From positions 1 to 39,462 of the forward strand of contig DVJL01000097.1 of the NCBI GenBank assembly GCA_018716805.1: a stretch of DNA of 39,462 bases. The letters run 5' to 3'. Shown in pieces: positions 15,212 through 23,632 of the stretch (positions are counted from its first letter, which is position 1; each line of letters starts with the position of its first letter). Below the pieces are notes generated by a model. That model did no database searches and was not told where the DNA came from. It saw only the letters and a list, made by a program, of their open reading frames with translations. The position numbers and the translations under genes are program-made. The DNA is from Candidatus Faecivicinus avistercoris (GTDB taxonomy: Bacteria > Bacillota > Clostridia > Christensenellales > Aristaeellaceae).

Positions 15212-16147
15212 TTACCAGAGCGAAGTTTCCGACAACTTGCGCGAAAGCGCGTTGGCGCCCACGATCAAAATCAGGTTGACCACGGAATTCATCAGGCCAA
15301 TCGCCGTCGAATACCCCCACTTGTTGTCCAATATGCCCGCGCGGTAGGAATAGGTGGAGAGCACGTCGGCCGTCTCATAGATGCGCTCCGAATACATCAG
15401 GATGACCTTTTCAAAGCCGACGTTGAGCAGACTGCCGACGCGGAGGATGAACATCACGATGATCGTCGATCGGATGCAGGGCAGCGTAATCAGATAGATA
15501 TTCTTCACCCGCGTGCTTCCATCGACATAGGCCGCCTCGTACAGCCCCGGATCGATTCCCGCAATCGCCGCGCTGAACACGACCGCGTTGAATCCGACGG
15601 TCTGCCACGCCCCTGAAAAGACATAGAGATGCCGGAAGTATTTGGCTGAACCCATGAAATCAATCGGCGTTCCGCCGAGAGCCTCGATCGCCTGGTTGAC
15701 GATGCCGTCGTTTACATTGAAAAAGTTGGTCAGCATGCCGACGATGACCGTCGTCGAGATAAAATAGGGAAGAAAGGAAAGCGTTGTCGTAAACTTCTTG
15801 AGGCGCCTGTGCTGGATTTCGTTGAGAAGCAGCGCCAGCAGGATCGCCAGCGGAAAGGTCACGGCCAGGCTGTACACGCCCAGAATCACCGTGTTGCGCA
15901 CCAGACGCCCCGCAAAGGGATAGTTCAGAAACTGCTCAAACCATCGCAATCCCACCCATCGGGATGCTTCGCTGAAGAACGGCTGTCCAACTTTGTAGTT
16001 CTGAAACGCAATCGAGAGTCCAAACATCGGCCAATAGCAGAAGATGATGAAGTAAGCGAGGGGAATGATCAGCATGATGTAAAGGGGGAGGTCGTTCCGG
16101 AGTTGATGTTTCCAGTGATTTCTGTTTAGCTTTAATTTGTTTTGCAT
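15212..16147 (-). CDS. ABC sugar permease, LplB type (transporter 1)
   Basis: 311-residue permease with about six membrane helices, an N-terminal FGLSIAFQNYK segment and the EAA loop YEAAYVDGSTRVKN around residue 205. First gene of the eight-gene operon. It pairs with the LplC-type permease to form the channel. The ATG at 16147 follows GGAAGGGAAGT; its leader is about 180 nt, AT-rich and without an obvious riboswitch. Confidence 0.93.
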   Translation of the reverse strand: MQNKLKLNRNHWKHQLRNDLPLYIMLIIPLAYFIIFCYWPMFGLSIAFQNYKVGQPFFSEASRWVGLRWFEQFLNYPFAGRLVRNTVILGVYSLAVTFPLAILLALLLNEIQHRRLKKFTTTLSFLPYFISTTVIVGMLTNFFNVNDGIVNQAIEALGGTPIDFMGSAKYFRHLYVFSGAWQTVGFNAVVFSAAIAGIDPGLYEAAYVDGSTRVKNIYLITLPCIRSTIIVMFILRVGSLLNVGFEKVILMYSERIYETADVLSTYSYRAGILDNKWGYSTAIGLMNSVVNLILIVGANALSRKLSETSLW

Positions 16148-16331
16148 TTACTTCCCTTCCTCTCCGAAATCGTTTTGTTATCATTTCTCAAATCCAATCA
16201 ATCGATCTTTTCTTAACAAAAATATCGTCAAACCCTCAAATAAACTCTGAATCTCTAAACCTTTATGGCGCGTCTATACAATCAAGCAGAGGAAATATTT
16301 TCCACCCGGACAGTTTTTCGATCATGGCGTA

Positions 16332-16360
16332 AGTATACCATGCAAACAAATGCATGTCAA
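16332..16360 (-). promoter_or_regulatory. Sigma-A promoter of the eight-gene minus operon
   Basis: On the minus strand TTGACA (16355-16360), 17 bases, TATACT (16332-16337). The whole spacer is occupied by an inverted repeat (see next entry), so a repressor bound there would block RNA polymerase. Confidence 0.85.
16340..16355. promoter_or_regulatory. Operator-like inverted repeat between -35 and -10
   Basis: ATGCAAACAAATGCAT has 5-bp arms (ATGCA/TGCAT) around six bases and fills the promoter spacer. Similar ATGCAAA words occur in the DeoR/YjbQ divergent region at 18830-18870, so the local DeoR-type regulator is a candidate binder; inference only. Confidence 0.5.
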
Positions 16361-16391
16361 TAGCTTTGAAAAATTTATTTTTTATTTTCTA

Positions 16392-16419
16392 TTTACTTTT
16401 TATCTGACTGTGATATAAT
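16392..16419 (+). promoter_or_regulatory. Sigma-A promoter for the TIM-like/YjbQ pair
   Basis: TTTACT (16392-16397), 16 bases ending in TGA (extended -10), TATAAT (16414-16419). It is divergent from the eight-gene operon promoter 60 bp away. The 195-nt leader is GC-rich and contains a spurious AGGAGGAG near 16429 without a frame behind it. Confidence 0.65.
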
Positions 16420-16623
16420 AAGATCGCAGGAGGAGACATCGCTTTCCCAGCGCCGCGCCGGCGGAGAAATCCGGGCGCACGGCATGGAAAGCGGCGTTCC
16501 AAGGCTTCCGCAAGACCGCTATCGCATTCATCGCAGCACGATCCATTCTCAAAGCGCTCCCTTTAAACCCCTTTGCCCTGCGGCTCACCGTTCCCTCATC
16601 ACTACGAACAGGAGTTGATTGCA

Positions 16624-17331
16624 TTGAAGCCCAAAATCCGCACTCCATATTTTGAAATCGGCGTAAAAAACTACGTCTATGGCGACGACGTCCTCCGAAT
16701 GGCGGTCCATGCAGACAACTGTTCCCGGAAATACGATGTCGATGTCGTGATGATCGTGCCCTACACGGAAATCCGGCGCATCTGCGAGCACACGCAGAAC
16801 CTGCACGTATTCGCTCCCTACATGGACACGCTCCGGCCCGGGCGCGGAATGGCGGACGTTCTGCCCGAAGCCATCAAGGCGGCCGGCGCCGTGGGCGTCG
16901 TCATCAACCACTGCGAACGGCCGATGACGCTTCCGCAGATGAAGGCGACCATCGACCGCGCGCGCGAACTGGATCTGCTCGTATTCGGGTGCGCGGATTC
17001 CCTCGCCGAGACGCGGGCGCTGGCCCAGCTGCACCCGGACATCATCAACCCGGAGCCGAACGAGCTGATCGGAGGCGGCGGAGGCGTCAGCAGCGCCGAA
17101 TACGTCCAGGCCAATATCCGCGCCGTCAAGGACATCTACGAGGACATCATCGTCGAACAGGCGGCGGGGGTCTCCTCCCCGGACGAGGTGTACAATTTCA
17201 TCTATGCGGGCTGCGAGGCGACGGGCGCCGCTTCGGGGATTTTCAATGCCAAAGACCCGCTGCAAATGGCCGAGGACATGATCGCCGCCGTCCGGCGGGC
17301 GATCGACGACCGAGCCCATCGGGCCGAATGA
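16624..17331 (+). CDS. Triosephosphate isomerase-like sugar-phosphate isomerase
   Basis: 235 residues, the compact archaeal-type TIM barrel. Catalytic residues are present: Lys15 in GVKNY, His96 in INHCER, Glu144 in PEPNELIG, and a C-terminal phosphate loop QAAGVSSPDE. The Asn that normally sits two residues before the Lys is Gly13. The start is TTG at 16624, nine bases after CAGGAG; there is no suitable ATG. TIM paralogues of this kind can act on other short sugar phosphates, for example L-erythrulose 1-phosphate in erythritol pathways (EryH). With the YjbQ partner and the nearby polyol-type operon, a non-glycolytic role is likelier than triose isomerisation. Confidence 0.82.
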   Translation: MKPKIRTPYFEIGVKNYVYGDDVLRMAVHADNCSRKYDVDVVMIVPYTEIRRICEHTQNLHVFAPYMDTLRPGRGMADVLPEAIKAAGAVGVVINHCERPMTLPQMKATIDRARELDLLVFGCADSLAETRALAQLHPDIINPEPNELIGGGGGVSSAEYVQANIRAVKDIYEDIIVEQAAGVSSPDEVYNFIYAGCEATGAASGIFNAKDPLQMAEDMIAAVRRAIDDRAHRAE

Positions 17332-17342
17332 GGAGGGATAAT

Positions 17343-17837
17343 ATGGTTTTCGCCGAAAAATTCTCCGTGATGTCCAACGACAAGATTCCCACTTTCCACG
17401 ACGTAACCGAACGGGTGCGCCAAATCGTCGAACAGTCCGGCATCCAGACCGGCACCGTCACCGTCTATTCCCACCACACGACCTGCTGCGTCATCACGCA
17501 GGAGGTGGCCTTCGACCGCTCAATGACCGGAATGGAGACCCTGCAGGTGGACTTTGTCGAGATGTTCGAGCGGATACTGCCGACGCAGAGGCGCGAGGGC
17601 ATGTACTTGCATCCGGGGCCAAAGGCGTTGAAATTCGCCGAGGAGCACGGCGAAGACGCCCGCGGCTGCCACAACACCGACGCGCACCTGCGCTCCGCGC
17701 TCGTGGGAAGGAGCGAAGTCATCACCATCTTCGACGGCGAGATGGATCTGGGCGAGTTCGGGCACATCTACTTCATCGACTTTGATCAGACCCGCGCCCG
17801 AAAGCGGACGGTAGACGTCGTCGTCCTCGGCGAGTAA
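17343..17837 (+). CDS. YjbQ-family (UPF0047) protein 1
   Basis: 164 residues, single-domain YjbQ fold. Family residues are visible: SHHTTCCVITQE, a DxxxxxxRILP helix, HPGP, NTDAHLRSALVG and LGEFGHIYFIDFD, with the His/Glu set that forms the presumed active site. Family members have weak thiamine-phosphate synthase activity reported; the true role is unclear. It is encoded 11 nt after the TIM-like isomerase behind AGGAGG, and a paralogue lies 1.3 kb away, so a role in sugar-phosphate handling is a reasonable inference. It is followed by a bidirectional terminator. Confidence 0.85.
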   Translation: MVFAEKFSVMSNDKIPTFHDVTERVRQIVEQSGIQTGTVTVYSHHTTCCVITQEVAFDRSMTGMETLQVDFVEMFERILPTQRREGMYLHPGPKALKFAEEHGEDARGCHNTDAHLRSALVGRSEVITIFDGEMDLGEFGHIYFIDFDQTRARKRTVDVVVLGE

Positions 17838-17841
17838 GCAA

Positions 17842-17873
17842 AAAATGGCACGGCTCATCCGCCGTGCCATTTT
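17842..17873. terminator. Bidirectional terminator between yjbQ-like 1 and the DeoR regulator
   Basis: A 13-bp perfect stem AAAATGGCACGGC / GCCGTGCCATTTT around TCATCC, with A/T runs on both flanks, between converging genes. Confidence 0.9.
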
Positions 17874-17888
17874 CCGTTTGAAGCCGCG

Positions 17889-18713
17889 TCATACGACCTG
17901 CACGCCGATTCCCGTCTCCCGGATCGCCGCCAATACCTCTGCGTCGGCGGTCTGATCCGTGATGAGCAAATCCACCTGACTCGTCTTGCAGATGGTGCAG
18001 AATCCTTCCTTCCCGATCTTGCTTCCATCCGCAATGATGACCTTTTTGCGCGCCCGCTCGATCATCTTTTCCGCGACGGCGGACTCTTCCGGGTGAATCG
18101 TGGTGATCTGCTCCGCGCTGACGCCGTCGATCGAAAGGATCGCCTTGTTGACCTGATACCGCTGCAATTGGTTCATCGCTTCGGTTCCGAAGGTAAAGGA
18201 ATAGTAAGAATTCACCTGCCCGCCCACGAGAATGACCGTAAACGTCGGCGATGTGCCCAGCTCGATCGCTACGGACAGGGAATTGGTCACCACGACCAGC
18301 TGCTTGCGCAGTTTCTTAATCGAAAGCGCGGCGAAATACGTCGTGCTGCCGCCATTGATGAACAGCGTGTCGCCATCCTCGATTTCCTCCGCCACGGCGG
18401 CCGCAATCGCCCGCTTTTCCTCCGTGTTGAGCCGCTTTCTGCGCAAAAATTCCCGGTTGTACATGCTCATGGTGGTTGGAATCGCGCCCCCGGGCACGCG
18501 CTCGACCAACCCATCCCGCTCCATTGAATCCAGATCCGAGCGAATCGTGACCGTGGAAGTATTCAACAATTCCGCCAGCTGCGCCACGCGCACCTGCCCA
18601 TCGCGCTCCAGCAGCTCCGTGATCTTGTCCCTGCGCGCGTCGATCTTCAGGAAATGCGCAGGGCTGCCGGATCCATTGTCCACCGGCGCGGAATTGACTC
18701 GCCTGTTTTTCAT
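17889..18713 (-). CDS. DeoR-family transcriptional regulator
   Basis: 274 residues. A ~30-residue N-terminal extension is followed by a winged helix (RRDKITELLERDGQVRVAQL onward, about residues 27-80, ending VERVPGGAI). The C-terminal DeoRC sensor (about 95-260) carries DGDTLFINGGSTT and NSLSVAIEL, the site that binds a phosphorylated sugar. Such proteins usually repress sugar operons and are released by a phosphosugar. AAGGAG precedes the ATG. It lies between two transcription units holding YjbQ, TIM-like and SIS genes and is divergent from one, making it their likely regulator. Confidence 0.93.
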   Translation of the reverse strand: MKNRRVNSAPVDNGSGSPAHFLKIDARRDKITELLERDGQVRVAQLAELLNTSTVTIRSDLDSMERDGLVERVPGGAIPTTMSMYNREFLRRKRLNTEEKRAIAAAVAEEIEDGDTLFINGGSTTYFAALSIKKLRKQLVVVTNSLSVAIELGTSPTFTVILVGGQVNSYYSFTFGTEAMNQLQRYQVNKAILSIDGVSAEQITTIHPEESAVAEKMIERARKKVIIADGSKIGKEGFCTICKTSQVDLLITDQTADAEVLAAIRETGIGVQVV

Positions 18714-18810
18714 GCGCGTTCATTCTCCTTCCAACTCTTTTCGATTCAAAAAACCTTTGCCTCCGGATATGCCATGGATTCAGCATCTCATTTCCCCATA
18801 ACACGCTCTC

Positions 18811-18839
18811 ATTATACCACAAAAAGTCTCAAATGCAAA
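18811..18839 (-). promoter_or_regulatory. Promoter of the DeoR regulator
   Basis: On the minus strand TTTGCA (18834-18839), 17 bases ending in TGG (extended -10), TATAAT (18811-18816). The -35 region overlaps an AAATGCAAAT word, a candidate autoregulatory site. Confidence 0.65.
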
Positions 18840-18875
18840 TAGAAAAATAAATCAAAAATGAATCGCAAATAATAC

Positions 18876-18903
18876 TTGACTTTTATCTGCCATATGCTAT
18901 AAT
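18876..18903 (+). promoter_or_regulatory. Promoter of the yjbQ-like 2 / SIS / SGNH operon
   Basis: TTGACT (18876-18881), 16 bases ending in TGC (extended -10), TATAAT (18898-18903). ATCGCAAAT lies just upstream and CATGCAA just downstream, resembling the ATGCAAA words in the other divergent region. The leader is about 190 nt. Confidence 0.75.
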
Positions 18904-19097
18904 AAACCCATGCAAGCGATGAACCCACCCCTCCTGCACCGAATTGTCCCCCTTTTCCCGCGCAGCCATGCAAAAGCGCGCTTTCTTCAACCTCTCCCGC
19001 GTTTTCCGGTACCGCCTTCCGCCGGCGCCCATGTGCCGTCCGGAATTGCATTCTCCCCGCATCAAAGCCGACCGACCTGACAGAAGGAGCGAAAACA

Positions 19098-19730
19098 ATG
19101 GAATTCAAAGTCTATCAAAAGGAATTGGAATTGCAGTCCCGCGGCTGGATCCCCACTTTTCACGACGTCACCAAGGAAATCTGCGCCATTGTGCGCGCTT
19201 CTGGCGTCCGCAATGGAACCGTCTGCATCGCATCCCATCACACCACGTGTTCCGTCATGGTTCAGGAGTGCTCGCACGACATCGATTCGTTCGATCTGGA
19301 ATACCTCCAACACGATCTGCTCGACATCATGCGCAAGCTGATCCCTGATTTTATGGAAGAGCACCAGTATCGCCATCCCGGGCCGATCCACGCCAAATTC
19401 GGGCGGTATGTCAACGAACCGGGCGACTATACGAGCATGAACACCGACGGCCACCTGCGCTCGGTCTTCTTTGGCCGCAGCGAGACGATGACCATCAAGG
19501 ACGGCGAACTGGACGGCGGGGAATTTGCCCACGTCTACTTCATCGACTGGGACCACGTCCGCGCGCGCCGCAGGCAGCTGAACGTGACCGTCATGGGAAC
19601 GGCGGAAGAGGTCGGCGACCGAAAGTGGAACAACGGAGAGGTCATCGACACGCGCAGGAAGTACACGGATGAAGAGAAGGCCTACGACGTCCACTACGAC
19701 CTTCAGCTCAAAAACCGTCCGGAGGCGTAA
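19098..19730 (+). CDS. YjbQ-family (UPF0047) protein 2, extended
   Basis: 210 residues. The N-terminal 165 match the YjbQ domain (SHHTTCSVMVQE, YRHPGP, NTDGHLRSVFFGR, GGEFAHVYFIDWD), including the PTFHDVT segment shared with protein 1. An extra charged tail of about 40 residues follows the domain. Longer spacing between HTTC and the HPGP motif also sets it apart from protein 1. AGAAGGAG precedes the ATG at 19098. It overlaps transcriptionally with the SIS protein: the next gene's GGAGG lies in this gene's last codons. Function inferred only from neighbours: sugar phosphates. Confidence 0.85.
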   Translation: MEFKVYQKELELQSRGWIPTFHDVTKEICAIVRASGVRNGTVCIASHHTTCSVMVQECSHDIDSFDLEYLQHDLLDIMRKLIPDFMEEHQYRHPGPIHAKFGRYVNEPGDYTSMNTDGHLRSVFFGRSETMTIKDGELDGGEFAHVYFIDWDHVRARRRQLNVTVMGTAEEVGDRKWNNGEVIDTRRKYTDEEKAYDVHYDLQLKNRPEA

Positions 19731-19732
19731 CC

Positions 19733-20359
19733 ATGGGAACGCAAATGGAAAACGCCTGGCATGCGGCGCAACGGGCGTTTCAGATCGAGGCCGACGCCCT
19801 CGCCGGCATGGCCGGCGCCATTTCGGAAGAATCCTTCCGGCGCGCAGTCACCGCATTGGCAAGGGCGCCGCGCATCGCCGCCAGCGGATGCGGGCATTCC
19901 GGAATCGCCTGCCGGCACTTTGCGCACCTCATGTGCTGCATCGAGCGCCCGGCGCGCTTCCTCTCCCCCTCTGAAGCGCTGCACGGCGGGATGGGCTTTT
20001 TGCAAAAGGGCGACGCCATGCTGCTGGCTTCGCGCGGCGGGCGAACGGGCGAGTTGATCCCCATGCTCGACATCTGCCGCAAAAAGGGCGTAACGGTCCT
20101 CGCGGTCACCGAAAACCTGCATTCTCCCCTGGCGGCCGGCGCGGACATCGTCCTTCCGTTTCTCGTGCCCTGCGAAACCGATCGCTTCAACAGCCAGGGA
20201 ACGACGAGCTTCGTCGTCCTGGCCGCGCTGTTCGACGCGCTTCAGACGGCCCTGATCGAGCTGACCGGCTATCAGAACGCGCAGTTCGCGCTCATCCATC
20301 CCGGCGGCGCGGTGGGCGAGCGCTTGAACCGCGGCAAATCCGAGGGCAAAGAGGGCTGA
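19733..20359 (+). CDS. SIS-domain sugar-phosphate isomerase (KdsD/GutQ-like)
   Basis: 208 residues, a single SIS domain: ASGCGHSGIACRHFAH (phosphosugar loop, about 49-64), LASRGGRTGELIPML (second Ser/Thr loop, with Arg-Gly-Gly where Ser-Gly-Glu is usual) and the arabinose-5-phosphate-isomerase hallmark HPGGAVGERLN at the C-terminus. The CBS domains of full-length KdsD are absent. It probably isomerises a ketose/aldose phosphate in the cytosol. The ATG follows GGAGG with the preceding stop in between, a translationally coupled arrangement. Confidence 0.85.
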   Translation: MGTQMENAWHAAQRAFQIEADALAGMAGAISEESFRRAVTALARAPRIAASGCGHSGIACRHFAHLMCCIERPARFLSPSEALHGGMGFLQKGDAMLLASRGGRTGELIPMLDICRKKGVTVLAVTENLHSPLAAGADIVLPFLVPCETDRFNSQGTTSFVVLAALFDALQTALIELTGYQNAQFALIHPGGAVGERLNRGKSEGKEG

Positions 20360-20364
20360 TTTCC

Positions 20365-21171
20365 ATGTCGAAGAGACAAACAGAGGCTTCAGATTTTGAA
20401 ATTCTGGCGATGCACCTGCCGGAAACGCCCCTGGAGCGCATCCGGGAGACGCCGGGATTTCTATCCATCTTCCGGCGCGTCGGCTGCATCGGGGACAGCC
20501 TCGCCAGCGGCGAAGCCGTCTGCACAAATGCAGACGGCACGCCCGGCTATCGGGATCTGTTTGAATTCTCGTGGGGGCAATACCTCGCGCGCATGACCGG
20601 AAATACCTATTACAACTGGTCAAAGGGCGGACTTCGGTGCGATACGTTTCTCGCCAGTCCAATGGCCGGGGAGTGCTTTGGCGGCAGCCGCAAGTGCGAC
20701 GCCTACATCATCGGGCTCGGTCAAAACGAAATGCACGCGAACTATCCCATCGGCGTTCCGGACGACGCCCATATTCGCGACGGCGTCCTGCAGCCCGAAA
20801 CCTATTATGGAAACTATGGAAAAATCCTGGCGGGCATCCGGCAGGTGCAGCCAAAGGCCAGGACATTCGTCCTGACCAATCCCCTGCAGGCCGTTGAAGA
20901 CGCTGGATACAACGCCGCCGTTCGGACAATCTCGGAGCAATTCGACAACGTCTATCTCCTCGACCTGCACAGATACGGCTCGCACATCTACTCTTCCAGC
21001 TTCCTGGAAAAGCAGAAGCGGGGCGGTCACTACAACGCCATCGGCTACTACATCTGCGCATGCGTCATCGCCACCTACATCGACTGGATCGTCAAGAAAT
21101 ATCCCGAAGAATTCCGCGAAGTAGAATTTATCGGCACAGACGACGCCTACGATTGGACCGCCAAATCCTGA
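20365..21171 (+). CDS. SGNH/GDSL-type hydrolase
   Basis: 268 residues, without signal peptide. Block I is GCIGDSLASGE (nucleophile Ser near residue 45), block III is GLGQNE in place of GxND, and the catalytic His lies in GGHYNAIGYY near residue 228. SGNH hydrolases remove acyl groups; in carbohydrate loci they are commonly acetyl-sugar esterases. Five bases separate it from the SIS gene, and its ribosome site is weak (GAGGG), so it probably relies on coupling. Cytosolic location suggests it acts on imported, acylated sugars; inference. Confidence 0.78.
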   Translation: MSKRQTEASDFEILAMHLPETPLERIRETPGFLSIFRRVGCIGDSLASGEAVCTNADGTPGYRDLFEFSWGQYLARMTGNTYYNWSKGGLRCDTFLASPMAGECFGGSRKCDAYIIGLGQNEMHANYPIGVPDDAHIRDGVLQPETYYGNYGKILAGIRQVQPKARTFVLTNPLQAVEDAGYNAAVRTISEQFDNVYLLDLHRYGSHIYSSSFLEKQKRGGHYNAIGYYICACVIATYIDWIVKKYPEEFREVEFIGTDDAYDWTAKS

Positions 21172-21488
21172 CGCGGAGTCCGCCTCAAGCTTCCGCAAAG
21201 GTCTGGACAAGGGATGAAGCGGGCGCAGGGAAGGTTTTCTATCGCCGCAGAAGCGAACCCGCTTTTGACAAAAGAGGTGTGCGAAAGGCTGCTTTCACCG
21301 CAGTTTTGGGGCATCAAAGCAGCGCGTGCATTCCCTGCCAGGCAACGCAACATCATGCAGAAGGATTCTACAACGACACTTCGGCAAACTGGGCGAATCT
21401 CCACGCCGCCGGCCGGTATCGCCGGGCAGCGCGGGATTCGCCCTTGCTGTGATGAACAGTTTGCCCCTGCAATGTGGTCTCCTGTCGC
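21172..21488. other. Convergent intergenic region with one inverted repeat
   Basis: No gene seen between the SGNH hydrolase (+) and the glycosidase (-). It holds a 9-bp inverted repeat GGGCGAATC (21391-21399) / GATTCGCCC (21435-21443) with a GC-rich interior. It could serve as a terminator for either side but lacks a T-run. Confidence 0.4.
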
Positions 21489-23606
21489 TCAGCACGCATT
21501 CAGCGGAATGATCTCCGGCTTTTCATCAAATGGAGGAACGGTGCCCCTGTGAACGTCGTAGATGCGCTGCGCGGTTTCGCGAACGGCAGCGGTGATCTCG
21601 CCGTGCGGCTTCTGGCAAATATCGACGAACCCTATGTTGTAGTTCTCCTGATAATGCGTGCACAAAACCGGCTGATCTTCAAAGATGAAATAGATTGAGC
21701 CCACAAAATACCGGGTCGACGCCGCGCGCTCGACGTAATACCGGTAGGCCTTTCCGCGGTCTTCCTGCGTTCGGACGCCGCGAATCCCCGTCACGGGCAA
21801 ACCGCGGTCCAGCGCGCCGTGATGGAACTCGCTGACCAATATCGGGCGGTCGACGATGCTGCCCAGCCATTCCACATACTGGAGCGGGTCATACCGATAG
21901 TCGTTGATGTCGAATACGTCCAAATACTGGTAGCCCGCCGTCTGGTTGGGATAGAGGATATACGGATAGCGCAGGCCGAAATTCATGTGATTCGGATCCA
22001 CGGATTTGCAGGCCGCGGCCGGGACGCGGACGTATTCCTCGATCATGATTCTGGAAAACGCATCCAAATCGCGCGCGGCGTCGGCGGAAAACCGCCGTGC
22101 GTCGGCTATGGGCTTCATCAATTCTTCAAAGGAAGCCAAATCCAGATTCCATGCCGCATTGAAAACCCGAATATCCGCATACTTCTCTTGCAGGAAATGG
22201 AGAAAGACGCGCTTGGTTTCCAGCGGAGCCGGATTCCCCAGGAGCATCTCCGAAATCTCCAGCCCCTCAATGAACGCCCATTCGGGTTCGTTGGTCATAA
22301 AATAGCCCACGATATAGGGATCTCCCTTGATCTCGCCGAGCTGCGCGGCAAATTTCTCGCTGGCGATCCTGTATTCCGGAGAAAACACATCCGGGAAATC
22401 GCGAAATACGCACGATTGGGTGCGCGGAAACCCCCGCATCATATGGAAAGCGGGAAGCCGGACATCATCGCGCAGCGGCGAGGGCATTATGCTCCTGGGA
22501 GAGCCGGAAACGCCGACGTTGTTGATTCCCCACGCATTCAGCCGGTTCAAGGTCAGCTGCGCCCACTTCTTCTTCCAGTCCTTGCCATAGGCGCGAATCA
22601 GATTGACGATCGAAAAGTCGATGTTTTCCGAATAGGCGACGCGGCGTCCCTCGTCGGGATTTCCGCGGAATTCGCTCCACGCCTCGGCAAACTCTCCCTC
22701 CCTTTCGGGCAGCCAGGTATAGGAGTCCGCCCACTCGTTGACCACGGCGCTGCTGCTGGGCGAGACGCCCTCGAGTCCCATGACAAAATAGGCATAGCCT
22801 TCCGGATCCACCAGCCACCAGCGGCCTTCGGAATCCCGGTGCTTTGCGTAAAAACCCGTTCCCTCGGTCAGCCTGAGATCCATGTTTCCACCCCATTTGC
22901 TGCGGTTGCCCACCAGCGGCGGCGGAGGTGCCTCCAGTTCATCGTTCAGCGCCTTGACCATCTCCCCGATGCTGTGCGTCTTCCCCGGCCAGTCCTTCTG
23001 CGTCCATTGTCCCAATTCGTCCACCATCTTGACCGGCTGCATGGGATAGTCCGGCTCCTCGTCGGACAGAAACAGGTTCTTCAGCTGGATCACCTGTTCC
23101 ACATGGCATTCGCGCGCACCAATGTACAGCGCCGAGATCTCGTCCGGCCGAATGGGCAGCCCCGCCGCAACCGTCTTGAGCTTGCCGGGGGTGCGCGGCA
23201 AAAAGCCGTTCCTGCAGGCCAGCTCTCTGAAATCCAATGAAATCCGCGTGGGATAATTGGGAAAAGCGCCCGTTATCATGCCGAACTGCGGAGCTTCCTG
23301 CGCGAAATCCTGATCGTACCGGTAGACGCCGATGCACAGGCACAGCGCAAACTGTTCCGGCTGAGGGTAGTTCACGTCCATCGCCAGCCAGTTTGCCGCG
23401 CTCCAGTCCACGCCGCCAACCCTGCCGCGCGGCCCCGTCAACAAAACGCCGCCTCCGCTTTTGGGCACGCAAATGGTCAGGCTATCGCGCGTTTGTTCCA
23501 GAATTTCTGCGCCCACGGGCTTGACATCGCTCAGCGGAGCCGTTTGCTCGCGAAGTTTGGCGCCAAAGGGTCGAAAATTGCTGAAGCTCATGCTCTGGAT
23601 ATTCAT
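21489..23606 (-). CDS. Clan GH-A glycoside hydrolase, agarase (GH50)-like
   Basis: 705 residues. An N-terminal beta-rich region (about 1-245) precedes a TIM barrel opened by GFYAKHRDSEGRWWLVDPEG (251-270), the signature of GH50-type beta-agarases. Acid/base Glu440 is in GYFMTNEPEW and nucleophile Glu593 in ILVSEFHHG, the expected clan GH-A pair. It has no signal peptide, so it would cleave imported oligosaccharides in the cytosol. The start at 23606 has AAGGAGG; the frame runs further upstream over the permease gene but without ribosome site or homology. It is 26 nt downstream of a truncated permease, so it was the distal gene of a transport operon. Confidence 0.82.
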   Translation of the reverse strand: MNIQSMSFSNFRPFGAKLREQTAPLSDVKPVGAEILEQTRDSLTICVPKSGGGVLLTGPRGRVGGVDWSAANWLAMDVNYPQPEQFALCLCIGVYRYDQDFAQEAPQFGMITGAFPNYPTRISLDFRELACRNGFLPRTPGKLKTVAAGLPIRPDEISALYIGARECHVEQVIQLKNLFLSDEEPDYPMQPVKMVDELGQWTQKDWPGKTHSIGEMVKALNDELEAPPPPLVGNRSKWGGNMDLRLTEGTGFYAKHRDSEGRWWLVDPEGYAYFVMGLEGVSPSSSAVVNEWADSYTWLPEREGEFAEAWSEFRGNPDEGRRVAYSENIDFSIVNLIRAYGKDWKKKWAQLTLNRLNAWGINNVGVSGSPRSIMPSPLRDDVRLPAFHMMRGFPRTQSCVFRDFPDVFSPEYRIASEKFAAQLGEIKGDPYIVGYFMTNEPEWAFIEGLEISEMLLGNPAPLETKRVFLHFLQEKYADIRVFNAAWNLDLASFEELMKPIADARRFSADAARDLDAFSRIMIEEYVRVPAAACKSVDPNHMNFGLRYPYILYPNQTAGYQYLDVFDINDYRYDPLQYVEWLGSIVDRPILVSEFHHGALDRGLPVTGIRGVRTQEDRGKAYRYYVERAASTRYFVGSIYFIFEDQPVLCTHYQENYNIGFVDICQKPHGEITAAVRETAQRIYDVHRGTVPPFDEKPEIIPLNAC

Positions 23607-23632
23607 ATAATCCTCCTTTGCAAATCCACGGG

